A stretch of 64,000 bases of DNA from JANQUM01 sp047630355 (GTDB lineage: Bacteria; Bacteroidota; Bacteroidia; Cytophagales; Spirosomataceae), in assembly GCA_047630355.1 (NCBI GenBank), contig JBLHXN010000002.1:1-64000 (forward strand), in the 5' to 3' direction. Made by a program: the position numbers and the translations under genes. Shown piece by piece: positions 8,943 to 16,772 of this stretch. How positions within the stretch are numbered: the first letter of the stretch is position 1; each line of letters opens with the position of its first letter. The notes beneath the pieces were generated by a model that made no database searches, had not been told where the DNA came from, and worked only from the letters and a program-made list of their open reading frames with translations.

Positions 8943-8983
8943 AACCTCACTTTGGGAGCTTATATGCTGCCCTAAGTGAGGTT
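8943..8983 (-). terminator. Rho-independent terminator of the 9021-9533 gene
   Basis: Arms AACCTCACTT (8943-8952) and AAGTGAGGTT (8974-8983) pair perfectly, with inner GGGAGC/GCTGCCC pairing. On the minus strand the stem is followed by TTTTAGTTTT. It lies 37 nt past the stop of the minus-strand gene. Confidence 0.8.
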
Positions 8984-9020
8984 AGTCAATAGCTTACTGC
9001 TTCAATAAAAAAAGCAATTG

Positions 9021-9533
9021 TCAGGATTTTTTTGGTTGAGACTCCCATGCTTCTTTTGGGATTAATAGTATAGGGCCTACGAAAATCATAAAAAAAGCCG
9101 CCGTCCTCAAAAATGCCCATAGCTTATTATTTGGAAAAAATTGTAAACCTTTTGGGTAGGTTACTTTGGTTCTTTCCCCTGAATCGGTTAACGTTTCCCG
9201 AAGTTTCATCAAGACGTTGGTACGTTCTAACGCATTCGTTGGCTTGAGGTTTTGTAACTCTTCTTGACTCGCTTTTAAGTTTTGGTACCAAAAGCCGATA
9301 TCATCTGCCGGAGTTTTGTAAATGATAGATGTGTAGCCCTCGGTGAGGTTGTTTTCTTCTAAGTAATCAATAGTCTTTGTCAATTCTTGATTAGCAAGCG
9401 GGATTGTATTGGCATCAGCGGCGTGTTTTAAATAACCCGTTACGTTTTGGTTTAGATGAACTTTTTTCACAATCGCAACCGCGAAAATTCCGACGGCTGA
9501 TGCAATCAATAAAATACTCAGTAGCTTTTTCAT
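9021..9533 (-). CDS. Hypothetical protein with two membrane segments
   Basis: A 170-residue protein with a hydrophobic N-terminus (about 4-22), either an uncleaved signal anchor or a signal peptide, and a second hydrophobic segment near the C-terminus (about 141-157, AAFFMIFVGPILLI). The polar middle (about 30-135) is predicted helical and would face the periplasm. I do not recognise a family. It is a single gene with its own terminator, which supports it being real. Confidence 0.65.
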   Translation of the reverse strand: MKKLLSILLIASAVGIFAVAIVKKVHLNQNVTGYLKHAADANTIPLANQELTKTIDYLEENNLTEGYTSIIYKTPADDIGFWYQNLKASQEELQNLKPTNALERTNVLMKLRETLTDSGERTKVTYPKGLQFFPNNKLWAFLRTAAFFMIFVGPILLIPKEAWESQPKKS

Positions 9534-9678
9534 ACGTTAGTTGTTTAGTTTAAAACTATTCAAAAGTAACTTTCTTAAAATTAGTTGACTATTAAAAGTG
9601 AAGATCAGGTTAACAGGCGTGATAAACGGACGAATGAAATTATTAAAAACCCACTGTCCGTTCAATTCACCAATATTA

Positions 9679-9711
9679 TTGTAGCTTTTGAATGAAGGAA
9701 TCGTATTTTTG
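9679..9711 (+). promoter_or_regulatory. Possible Bacteroidota-type promoter
   Basis: A TATTTTTG element (9704-9711) fits the Bacteroidota -7 consensus TAnnTTTG. A TTG lies 22 bases upstream (9679-9681) in place of the -33 element. It sits just upstream of the plus-strand secreted-protein gene starting at 9732. The prediction is weak because such motifs are common in AT-rich DNA. Confidence 0.35.
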
Positions 9712-9731
9712 TTTAAACGAGTGAATGTACC

Positions 9732-10424
9732 ATGAATAAAATATTACTTACAATAATCGTAGCGATAGTGACCCTTGCCACGCAAGCCCAGCAACTTGCA
9801 GGAGCGTGGGAATTGAAAATGAAAAAAAACGAAGTTGTTATCTTAGCTACTGAGAATTACCTCACCTACACTATGTACAACAGCACTTCCCAAGCATTCA
9901 CGCGAACGTGGGGCGGTCCGTACAAGTTTGAAGGAGGCAAAGCCATAATAGACGTTGAGTTTAGTTCTGCGAACGTGGACGAAGTAGGAAAGGAAAAAAG
10001 TATTAAAATTCGGACAGTAGGAAACGAATTTCTGAAAATTAGTACCCTTAATTTCAAGAGAATAGACGATAACAATGAAACTCCGCTGGCGGGTGGATGG
10101 CAAATTTCGCAGCGGGCAACGTCTACGGGAGAAATGCAACCGATGAAGCCGGGAGCCAGAAAAACGTTGAAAATAATAACCGGCAGCCGTTTTCAATGGA
10201 TTGCCATGAATACCGAAACGGGCGTATTCTCTGGAACGGGTGGCGGTACTTACACACTGGAAGGCGGCATTTATACCGAACAAATCGAGTTCTTTTCAAA
10301 AGACGGAAGCAGGGTAGGGGCGTCGCTTTCTTTCAACGCTGAAGTGGACGATACTGAATGGCAACATTCCGGTAAAAGCTCTAAGGGTAAACCGATTAAA
10401 GAGGTTTGGAGTAAGATCAAGTAA
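9732..10424 (+). CDS. Secreted protein with two lipocalin-like repeats (DUF4488-like)
   Basis: A 230-residue protein with a signal peptide (1-19, ending TQAQ) and two tandem beta-rich units, about 22-110 and 118-230. Each opens with LAGAWEL/LAGGWQI and contains an aromatic W-GG-Y-xEGG element followed by an alternating strand region. The repeat alignment is visible by eye and suggests internal duplication. It resembles DUF4488/lipocalin-like Bacteroidota proteins of unknown ligand. It is transcribed alone, 122 nt before the ABC ATPase gene. Confidence 0.68.
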   Translation: MNKILLTIIVAIVTLATQAQQLAGAWELKMKKNEVVILATENYLTYTMYNSTSQAFTRTWGGPYKFEGGKAIIDVEFSSANVDEVGKEKSIKIRTVGNEFLKISTLNFKRIDDNNETPLAGGWQISQRATSTGEMQPMKPGARKTLKIITGSRFQWIAMNTETGVFSGTGGGTYTLEGGIYTEQIEFFSKDGSRVGASLSFNAEVDDTEWQHSGKSSKGKPIKEVWSKIK

Positions 10425-10546
10425 CATTTAATCTGAGGAGGTATTCGGGATGAAATCAATGCTCTTACCTAATCGCTACAACCCCATAAACCGCTTTAAG
10501 AAATAACGGAGACACAAATCCTCCATCTGAATATCATATAAAAAAC

Positions 10547-11353
10547 ATGTCTCTCTTTAAAAATACCGATTTACCGAATATCGTCGAACTCAAAAATATC
10601 TCGCAATCGTACGACGGTGGGAAATCATTCATTATACAAGACCTCGATTTAATCATTGAGGATAAACCCGCTCAGGGGCAATTCATTGCAATTTTGGGGC
10701 CGTCAGGTTGTGGAAAATCTACTATTTTGCGTTACATATCTGGTTTGCAGGAACCCACCACGGGGGAAGTTTTATTGTACGATAAACCCATTACAAAACG
10801 AGCACAAGTAGGAATGGTATTTCAACAATATTCGTCAATGCCGTGGTTAACGGTTTTGGAAAACGTTGCGTTGGCAATGAAATATCAGGGCGTAGATGCT
10901 CAGGAACGGGAAGGAAAAGCCCGCGAAATGCTGAAACTCGTTGGTTTGGAAGGACACGAGAATAAATTTGCCCAATACCCAACGCTTTCGGGCGGACAAC
11001 TGCAACGGGTAGCAATTGCCCGCAGTTTACTTGCCAATCCTGAAATATTATTGATGGATGAACCCTTCGGGGCGTTGGATATTAACACCCGCTTGCAAAT
11101 GCAGGAATTATTGATGAAAATCTGGCACGAAATTCACCCAACGGTCATCTTTGTAACCCATGATATTCCCGAAGCCGTTTATTTAGGAGACGAGATTTAC
11201 ATTATGAAATCTGCCCCTTCGAACTTTGCTGAACGCATCTTGGTTGATTTGCCCCTGACCCGTGATCGTTCTATCAAACGGGAAGCTCACTACTCCGAAA
11301 TTGTGCGGGATGTGGAGGATAAGATGTTGAAAATGTCGGAGCCTGTTGTTTGA
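10547..11353 (+). CDS. ABC transporter ATP-binding protein, nitrate/sulfonate/taurine type
   Basis: A 268-residue ATPase. Walker A GPSGCGKST is at 51-59, the signature LSGGQ at 147-151, Walker B ILLMDEP at 167-173 and the H-loop in VTHD. Length and the PW-LTVLENVALA segment after the Q-loop match the SsuB/TauB/NrtD family. No permease or binding protein follows. The 3' side is a repeat-rich gap, so it is an orphan and the partner genes may have been lost or lie elsewhere. The substrate is not assignable. Confidence 0.85.
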   Translation: MSLFKNTDLPNIVELKNISQSYDGGKSFIIQDLDLIIEDKPAQGQFIAILGPSGCGKSTILRYISGLQEPTTGEVLLYDKPITKRAQVGMVFQQYSSMPWLTVLENVALAMKYQGVDAQEREGKAREMLKLVGLEGHENKFAQYPTLSGGQLQRVAIARSLLANPEILLMDEPFGALDINTRLQMQELLMKIWHEIHPTVIFVTHDIPEAVYLGDEIYIMKSAPSNFAERILVDLPLTRDRSIKREAHYSEIVRDVEDKMLKMSEPVV

Positions 11354-11439
11354 TAGCTTCTTAATTGTACGAACTTAAAGTCATTTCAGTGATGATACTG
11401 ACAGCGGAATTTGTAGCGATAGCAGCAAATAGATAGTAA

Positions 11440-11530
11440 AATTTTAGCTCCATCGGAGCTTTATCTTTGTAGAAATAAAAATGCGGCCTAATAATGGCAC
11501 GCCGTAGGTGTACAATCTAATTAGTACGCT
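11440..11530. repeat. Second copy of the GCTCCA-CGGAGC repeat family
   Basis: AGCTCC-ATC-GGAGCT (11446-11460) is followed by TTTATCTTTGTAGAAA, which parallels the module at 6121-6147. A CGCCGTAGGTGTAC-like tail follows. Repeat DNA fills part of the 11354-11636 gap. Confidence 0.5.
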
Positions 11531-11636
11531 CTTAATAGTCTCCAGACTACGAAGAGGTGACAAGCGGTCTCCTGCCGCAGAAATAAAGATAGTATACTAT
11601 ACAGTGGTCAATGACCTTGTAATTTTATTGAGAAAC

Positions 11637-11927
11637 ATGGAATTAACTGAAAACGTAGATGACATAATATCAATACTGTTGAGTGCTTGTGTTATTTTTA
11701 GCTAATTTCTACACGTCTATCTACTATATTCAAGGAGAACAAAGCCCATAGATAATCCATGGACTATTTATAATTGGTTTATTAAAATATCTTACAGCCC
11801 CTTTCGGATAAAAGCAGATAAAAAGAGCGAAGATAGTCTTGTGAAGTTAATCAATATATTAACAGTAGCCGGGTTTACTTTAGGAGGGCTTTCAGTTATA
11901 ATGGCATTAATACTTCTGTGGATGTAA
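11637..11927 (+). pseudogene. Possible remnant of a small membrane protein
   Basis: An ATG at 11637 opens a frame that ends at a TAA at 11703-11705. The +1 frame then reads ANFYTSIYYIQGEQSP to a TAG at 11749. The original frame resumes (IDNPWTIYNWF...) and ends at 11925-11927 after a hydrophobic segment (about the last 25 residues, GGLSVIMALILLWM). Joined through two compensating shifts this would give about 97 residues with a C-terminal membrane helix. Chance is possible, because no family is recognised and only composition supports it. Confidence 0.3.
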
Positions 11928-12362
11928 TAGTGTTGAAATTAGAAGTTTCATTTTTTTTACTCCACATTGCTCTCACTTTTTTCAAAGAATCATTAGCAAC
12001 GAATTTTTGATACTCGTCAGATTCAACGGCGTATAAGGCTACTTTACCGTTTCGTCGCTATAAATGCCCCAACCGTAGCGTTTCGTTAGCAGCGAGGCTT
12101 GAAAGCAAGGTTGTCCTTTCGAGAAAAAATTGGCTCGTTCGGTTTCCAAATCAGTGGGCAATAATTCTTTTCTGATGGCGTAAACCTGAAAGAAAACATC
12201 GTCTGATGTGTATTGGTACGGGTTTTCGTACAACAGTTCAAACTGATGATTTGCTGCTGATTTTTTATCTCCTTTTACGGGTGGCATTTCTGCGGTATTC
12301 ACGGTGCTATCTTCGGCTACTTCTATGAATGTATTTTGGTAATTTGTGGTGTGATTTTTCAT
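11896..12362 (-). pseudogene. DUF6157 protein gene broken by a one-base deletion
   Basis: The intact frame gives 107 residues (12039-12362) that match the start of DUF6157: NTFIEVAEDS, GDKKSAANHQFELL, FFSKGQPCFQASLLTKRYGWGIYSDE. It then stops after TVK. In the next frame the family continues without a gap (VALYAVESDEYQKFVANDSLKKVRAMWSKK) and runs to a stop at 11896. Adding one A in the GAAAC at about 12053 restores DENGKVALY. The defect is thus a single-base deletion or a sequencing error. It overlaps the upstream esterase gene by 4 nt (ATGA) as the last gene of a five-gene operon. Function of the family is unknown. Confidence 0.8.
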
Positions 12363-13252
12363 TCAATGAATTGGTTGAAAAACTTACATATTTCTTCAGT
12401 GGCGTTTATATCTTTATTGCCCCACGCACTGGGCCAGTCGTGTCCTCCGCCAATAATTTTATCAAATACTACGACGGATTTCGCTTTTTCGCTCATGTAG
12501 AATTTTCTAAAAACGGTGCTACTATCTTTTTTATCTAAATCCGTCAAGGTAAAGGTTTTTACATGATCGTACTTACTTCGCTTCGCCCAGTAGTTTATGA
12601 TTTCGGGAATTCCTAAATAGGCCCCCCATCCATCTTTATTTTCCGGGTCTCCGTTAAAATTTGTCGTTTGATCGGCTGTCCCAGCAATTGCATAAATTGG
12701 TGGTGGACTGGCAGGTTTGCAGGTATTGATGCTTTTTGTCATCATTGTACCCGCCACTGGAGCAACCGCACGAAATAAGGAAGGCCGCCGACATGCCAAG
12801 AGAAAACACATTTCACCGCCATTTGACATCCCCGTTGCGAACGTATTTTTAACTGAAAGGGTGTATTTGCCTTGTAAATGTCCAACTAGTTCTGCGATAA
12901 AATCAATGTCATCTACTTTACTGTCGGCGTGGAATTCATAACCTACATTCCAGAAAGATCGCCCTTTTTTATCTTTTGTTCCTTGCGGATAGGCTACCGC
13001 GAATCCGTATTTGATAGCCTGTTCATTCATTTTAGAATACGCCATTATTTGTTTAGCATTACTCGTAAATCCGTGCATTACAATTATAAGTGGGGCGTTA
13101 ACGGGCAGATTGTTCGGAGTGAAGTACAAGTACTCTCTTTCTATGCCGTTGTGGTTGATTTTTTCCGTAACTATTTCATTATCAACTTGATAAATATCAG
13201 TTGGTGTAATATTCAAAACGATAATGATGAGAATTTGATAAAGCGTGGTCAT
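12359..13252 (-). CDS. PHB depolymerase / feruloyl-esterase-like alpha/beta hydrolase
   Basis: A 297-residue protein with a short hydrophobic N-terminus that may act as a signal. The catalytic Ser143 lies in GMSNGG, Asp194 in GTADQ and His271 in GGGHDWP, the arrangement of the LpqC/polyhydroxybutyrate-depolymerase-like esterases. It probably acts in the periplasm on ester-linked or polymeric substrates. It starts 4 nt after the stop of the preceding hydrolase gene and overlaps DUF6157 by 4 nt, so it is the fourth gene of the nitrilase operon. Confidence 0.82.
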   Translation of the reverse strand: MTTLYQILIIIVLNITPTDIYQVDNEIVTEKINHNGIEREYLYFTPNNLPVNAPLIIVMHGFTSNAKQIMAYSKMNEQAIKYGFAVAYPQGTKDKKGRSFWNVGYEFHADSKVDDIDFIAELVGHLQGKYTLSVKNTFATGMSNGGEMCFLLACRRPSLFRAVAPVAGTMMTKSINTCKPASPPPIYAIAGTADQTTNFNGDPENKDGWGAYLGIPEIINYWAKRSKYDHVKTFTLTDLDKKDSSTVFRKFYMSEKAKSVVVFDKIIGGGHDWPSAWGNKDINATEEICKFFNQFIE

Positions 13253-13256
13253 ATTT

Positions 13257-14096
13257 TTAATCTATATTTATTTTAGGATTTTCTGTTAAATAACCAAGCG
13301 ATTGCAAAAACTTGTCGGTTGCTGAGACGGTCATTTTATAATATTCAATATTTTGGTAATTGAAAAAACCGTGGATTTGCCCGCCGTACAATTTGAGGTC
13401 GCAACGGTTACCAACTTTCTCCATGATTTTTGCGTAATATTCGGCAGTTTCTGTTGGTATGAGTGCGTCTTGCGTTCCCAGAAAAAAGATAGTTGGCGGA
13501 GCATTTTTTTGGATATTGTGCAGCGGCGAAAACTGTTTATACGCATCCCCGACTCTCTCGTAACCATAACCACCCGGTCCGTTGTCAATTACCGGATTAT
13601 AAAGCACCAACGCATTCGGAATCGGACTGACGTTTAAATCGTCGGTAGTTTCGTTGTAATCAGTAATAAATGCCGTTGCGGCGGCTAAATGCCCACCCGC
13701 CGAACCTCCGGCTGTAATTATTTTAGTAGGGTCAACATTGAAGTTAGCCGCATTTTTCCTGACAAAACGCATTGCCGACTTGGCATCTCGCACAGATTCA
13801 AAAGGGGTAGTTTGACTGTCGTTTTTTGTACGATAATCGGCTAAAAAACAGACGATACCCCGTTGAGAAAAATACTTTGCGTGATGAATAAAGTGCTGTC
13901 GATCCCCGCTGTTCCAGCCACCGCCGAAAAAGAAGACAATCGCCGGATATTTTACGCCGTCTTTTAATTGTTGGGGCGAATGGATTTCAAGAAGTAACTT
14001 TTTGCCGTTAATTTCTTTGTAAACAACTTCACGTTGAGCGTGTAGCGTAAAAAATGAGAAAGTTAATAGTGTAAACAGAAGTACTGGGAAACGCAT
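13257..14096 (-). CDS. Secreted alpha/beta hydrolase, esterase/lipase (BD-FAE-like)
   Basis: A 279-residue protein with a signal peptide (1-20, TLHAQ). The oxyanion motif GGGW is at 58-61, nucleophile Ser132 in GGSAGG, Asp210 in GTQDALIP and His242 in QIHGFF. This is the hormone-sensitive-lipase-like / bifunctional feruloyl and acetyl-xylan esterase type. It is the third gene of the operon, 7 nt after the TolB-like gene. Its periplasmic or secreted location alongside a second esterase suggests deacylation of an imported compound, though the substrate is unknown. Confidence 0.82.
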   Translation of the reverse strand: MRFPVLLFTLLTFSFFTLHAQREVVYKEINGKKLLLEIHSPQQLKDGVKYPAIVFFFGGGWNSGDRQHFIHHAKYFSQRGIVCFLADYRTKNDSQTTPFESVRDAKSAMRFVRKNAANFNVDPTKIITAGGSAGGHLAAATAFITDYNETTDDLNVSPIPNALVLYNPVIDNGPGGYGYERVGDAYKQFSPLHNIQKNAPPTIFFLGTQDALIPTETAEYYAKIMEKVGNRCDLKLYGGQIHGFFNYQNIEYYKMTVSATDKFLQSLGYLTENPKINID

Positions 14097-14103
14097 TGAT
14101 GGT

Positions 14104-15027
14104 TTATTTTTTAGTCAAATTTTGATATCGCACGAAGGCAATAAACTTTCCATCCGGTGACCAAGAGGGCACATTCATTGTGCCTTGTCCGCCGTAAAAA
14201 ACGCTGGTCAAATCTCTTGCTTCTCGCGTTCTGGTGTCGAATATTCGCAATTTTACGTCCTTTCCGAAGGGATGCTGACCGTTTTGGTTTTCTAGATAAG
14301 AGATGTAGGCCAAACTTTCTCCGTTGGGTGATGGGTGCGGAAACCAGTTGTCAAATTCATCCAAAGTAAGCTGTTCCTGTTCGCTTCCGTCGGGTTTCAT
14401 ACGATAGAGGTGCATTTGCCCCGTACGGTAGCTGTTGAAGTAAACCCATTCGCCGTCGTAACTGTATTCGGGCCCGTCGTCGAGATTTTTGGCGGTTGTT
14501 AACCGAATCTCTTCGTTTGTTTTTACATCAGTTTTGAAAATATCCCAATTGCCGTTCCGTTCACCGACGTATAATAAGGTCCGTCCGTCTGGACTGACAC
14601 CGTGCCAGTAGCTCGGAAATTTTGGCGTAATCAGCGTCGGTTTTCCCCCGGCAAGCGGCACTGTATAAACTCGTGAGTTCGCCCCCGATGCTAATGATTG
14701 TTCGTTCTTGCTAAATATCAATGTTTTACCGTCGAAGGTTAGCCCGTGGTCGTTATTGCAATCGTTAACGTAAGTGGGGTTTATTTTTTCGAGATTTTCG
14801 CCTTCGATGCTTATTTTCTCCAAAAAGCCGTCGGCGTTGATGAGCAGAAACTTGCCATCCCTACTCCAGTTCGGTGCTTCAAAATGTCGCTCTTCCCGAA
14901 GCACTGTACGCTCTTTTCCCGTTTCTACGTTCACAATTACGAGTTCGCTCGCGAGATGTTCGGGTAGTTGGGCTTTAGTGGCCATTATAGAAGCAGTAAG
15001 TAGGTAAAGTGTGAATAGGATTTTCAT
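14104..15027 (-). CDS. TolB-like beta-propeller (PD40 repeats), secreted
   Basis: A 307-residue protein with a signal peptide (1-19). It has at least five WD40-like PD40 repeats, visible as W-SRDGKFL, G-LTFDGKTL, G-VSPDGRTL, YSYDGEWV, P-SPNGESL and W-SPDGKFI. It resembles the propeller half of TolB or of S9 peptidases but has no protease domain. The ATG overlaps the nitrilase stop by 1 nt (TAATG), showing tight coupling. A role as a periplasmic sensor, scaffold or ligand-binding protein for the operon is an inference. Confidence 0.78.
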   Translation of the reverse strand: MKILFTLYLLTASIMATKAQLPEHLASELVIVNVETGKERTVLREERHFEAPNWSRDGKFLLINADGFLEKISIEGENLEKINPTYVNDCNNDHGLTFDGKTLIFSKNEQSLASGANSRVYTVPLAGGKPTLITPKFPSYWHGVSPDGRTLLYVGERNGNWDIFKTDVKTNEEIRLTTAKNLDDGPEYSYDGEWVYFNSYRTGQMHLYRMKPDGSEQEQLTLDEFDNWFPHPSPNGESLAYISYLENQNGQHPFGKDVKLRIFDTRTREARDLTSVFYGGQGTMNVPSWSPDGKFIAFVRYQNLTKK

Positions 15028-15938
15028 TAGATTCTTGATTTTTTTATTACTTCAAATTTGAAAATATCATTTCGGGCGTAGTGACCAACAACATCAAAAT
15101 CAAGTTTGCTTTTGATGATTTCTGAAAAGTCTAAGTCGGCAATTAATGCCCCTGATTCACCGAACAGTGGTCCGGCTAATACTTTACCAAGTGGTGAAAC
15201 GATGACGCTGCCACCCGGACATATTTCGCCGGGTTCATTTTGGATTAAATGTTGGAATTTTTCAGGATACATAGCTTTGGTAATGTATTGGTTGCAACCC
15301 AACACAAAACACCTGCCTTCCAACGCAATATGCTGCATGGTGGCTGTCCATTCGGGGCGGGAATCTGCCGTTGGGGCAACGTATATTTCTACTCCCTGCT
15401 GATATATCGCCATTCGGGCGAGTGGCATATAATTTTCCCAACAAATCAGTCCGCCTAATTTTCCCACTTTCGTGTCAAAAGCTACCAACGAATCACCGTC
15501 GGCTTCCGCCCAAATCAGGCGTTCCGTTCCCGTGGGCTTTATTTTTCGGTGAACGCCGAGAAGCCCGTCGGTCGGAGAAATGTAGAGCGTCGAGCAGTAT
15601 AAACTTCCGTTTGATTTTGTTTTTTCGGTCACACCAATGCACAAAAAAGCACCCGTTTCTTGAGCTAACTCCGTTAGAAATATAATATCATTACTCGTAA
15701 TATCGACGCTATTTTCATGATAAGTGGCGTACAGCTCTCTGCCTTCATCCGTGCGGCTTCCGACGGTTGCTCCGAAGGTAAAACCCCGTGGGTAACCCGG
15801 GATAAATGACTCCGGAAAAACGATTAATTCGCACCCTGCTGCGGCATATTTTCTCGTCAAGTCGGCTACTTTTTGCAACGTGGCTTCTTTATCAAAAAAT
15901 ACGGGACTATCCTGAATTACGCAGGCTTTTACTTTCAT
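15027..15938 (-). CDS. Carbon-nitrogen hydrolase, nitrilase branch
   Basis: A 303-residue cytosolic enzyme with the complete nitrilase triad: Glu43 (FPESFIPGYPRGF), Lys132 (HRKIKPT) and Cys166 (LICWENYMPL). The GYPRGF and CWENYMPLAR context points to the true aliphatic/aromatic nitrilase branch (nitrile to acid plus ammonia) rather than amidases. It is the first gene of a five-gene minus-strand operon with a TolB-like protein, two secreted esterases and DUF6157. The natural nitrile is unknown. Confidence 0.85.
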   Translation of the reverse strand: MKVKACVIQDSPVFFDKEATLQKVADLTRKYAAAGCELIVFPESFIPGYPRGFTFGATVGSRTDEGRELYATYHENSVDITSNDIIFLTELAQETGAFLCIGVTEKTKSNGSLYCSTLYISPTDGLLGVHRKIKPTGTERLIWAEADGDSLVAFDTKVGKLGGLICWENYMPLARMAIYQQGVEIYVAPTADSRPEWTATMQHIALEGRCFVLGCNQYITKAMYPEKFQHLIQNEPGEICPGGSVIVSPLGKVLAGPLFGESGALIADLDFSEIIKSKLDFDVVGHYARNDIFKFEVIKKSRI

Positions 15939-16050
15939 CGGTGGCTCGGCAATTTAGTTTAAATATAAATAAACTTCCGTTGCTTTTCCTAAATTTGTTC
16001 TTAAACTTAAACTTTCGTAAATAGGAAGGTAAGATTTTTAATCCAACCAC

Positions 16051-16530
16051 ATGATATACTACGTAATGGGTGTTTCTGGGAGCGGGAAAACGACCATCGG
16101 CGATATGCTTGGTAAACGGCTGAAGCTTCCATTCTTTGATGCTGACAATTTTCATCCAAAAGAAAATATTCAAAAAATGAGCGAGGGCAAACCGCTGAAC
16201 GATGACGATCGGAAAGGCTGGTTACAAGCCATTCACGGTAAAGCAGTAGAGATTTTAGACGAAGGAGAAGGAGCGGTCATTACCTGCTCGGCGTTGAAAG
16301 AAGTATATCGAAAAACAATAGTTGATGGAATTGAAAAATCTGTCAAATGGATATTTCTTGACGGAAGTTACGAACTCATCAAAAAACGGATGGAAGCACG
16401 TTCGCATTTTATGCCACCTGATTTATTAAAATCGCAGTTTGACACGCTCGAAAAACCTGAATATGGTATTCAGGTTTCGATAGAAAATTCCCCCGAAGAA
16501 ATAATAGATAAAGTTATATCGGAGATATGA
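16051..16530 (+). CDS. gntK: Gluconokinase
   Basis: A 159-residue P-loop kinase with Walker A GVSGSGKTT (7-15), the DADNFHP segment (30-36), LNDDDRKGWL and CSALKEVYR. These are family hallmarks of thermoresistant gluconokinase, and the length is typical. It phosphorylates D-gluconate to 6-phosphogluconate. The next gene downstream, 242 nt away on the same strand, is 6-phosphogluconate dehydrogenase, so the pair feeds gluconate into the pentose phosphate pathway. Confidence 0.92.
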   Translation: MIYYVMGVSGSGKTTIGDMLGKRLKLPFFDADNFHPKENIQKMSEGKPLNDDDRKGWLQAIHGKAVEILDEGEGAVITCSALKEVYRKTIVDGIEKSVKWIFLDGSYELIKKRMEARSHFMPPDLLKSQFDTLEKPEYGIQVSIENSPEEIIDKVISEI

Positions 16531-16772
16531 CCAACGGGGGAATCAGCGTTAGACTTTTAATAGTTGTTAATGTTTTAGAATGTGTTACGTAATCTTTACC
16601 GCCCTGTACTTACGGGGGAAAGACGCGAAGTGAGTATTATATTACTCTTCGTGCCTTCGTGGTTACAAAAATTGGATTCAGTAGAGTCGAACATATTTCT
16701 GCTTAGCGTAAACTTAAAACAGAACCCAAAATCTTAAACTCACGAATTTAAAAACATACTAACCAACGAGAT
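16531..16772. repeat. Intergenic region with degenerate repeat sequence
   Basis: The region between gntK and gnd contains a weak inverted repeat around CGAAGTGAGTA and TTACTCTTCG, followed by a CTTCGTGCCTTCGTGGTTAC stretch. That stretch resembles a short intergenic repeat common in bacterial genomes. No open frame of note and no clear terminator is seen. Confidence 0.3.

Noticed and set aside
11508..11705. A 65-residue plus-strand open frame as a full gene
   Set aside because: Its first half lies in repeat DNA with no coding pattern; only the part from 11637 looks protein-like and is listed as a possible remnant.
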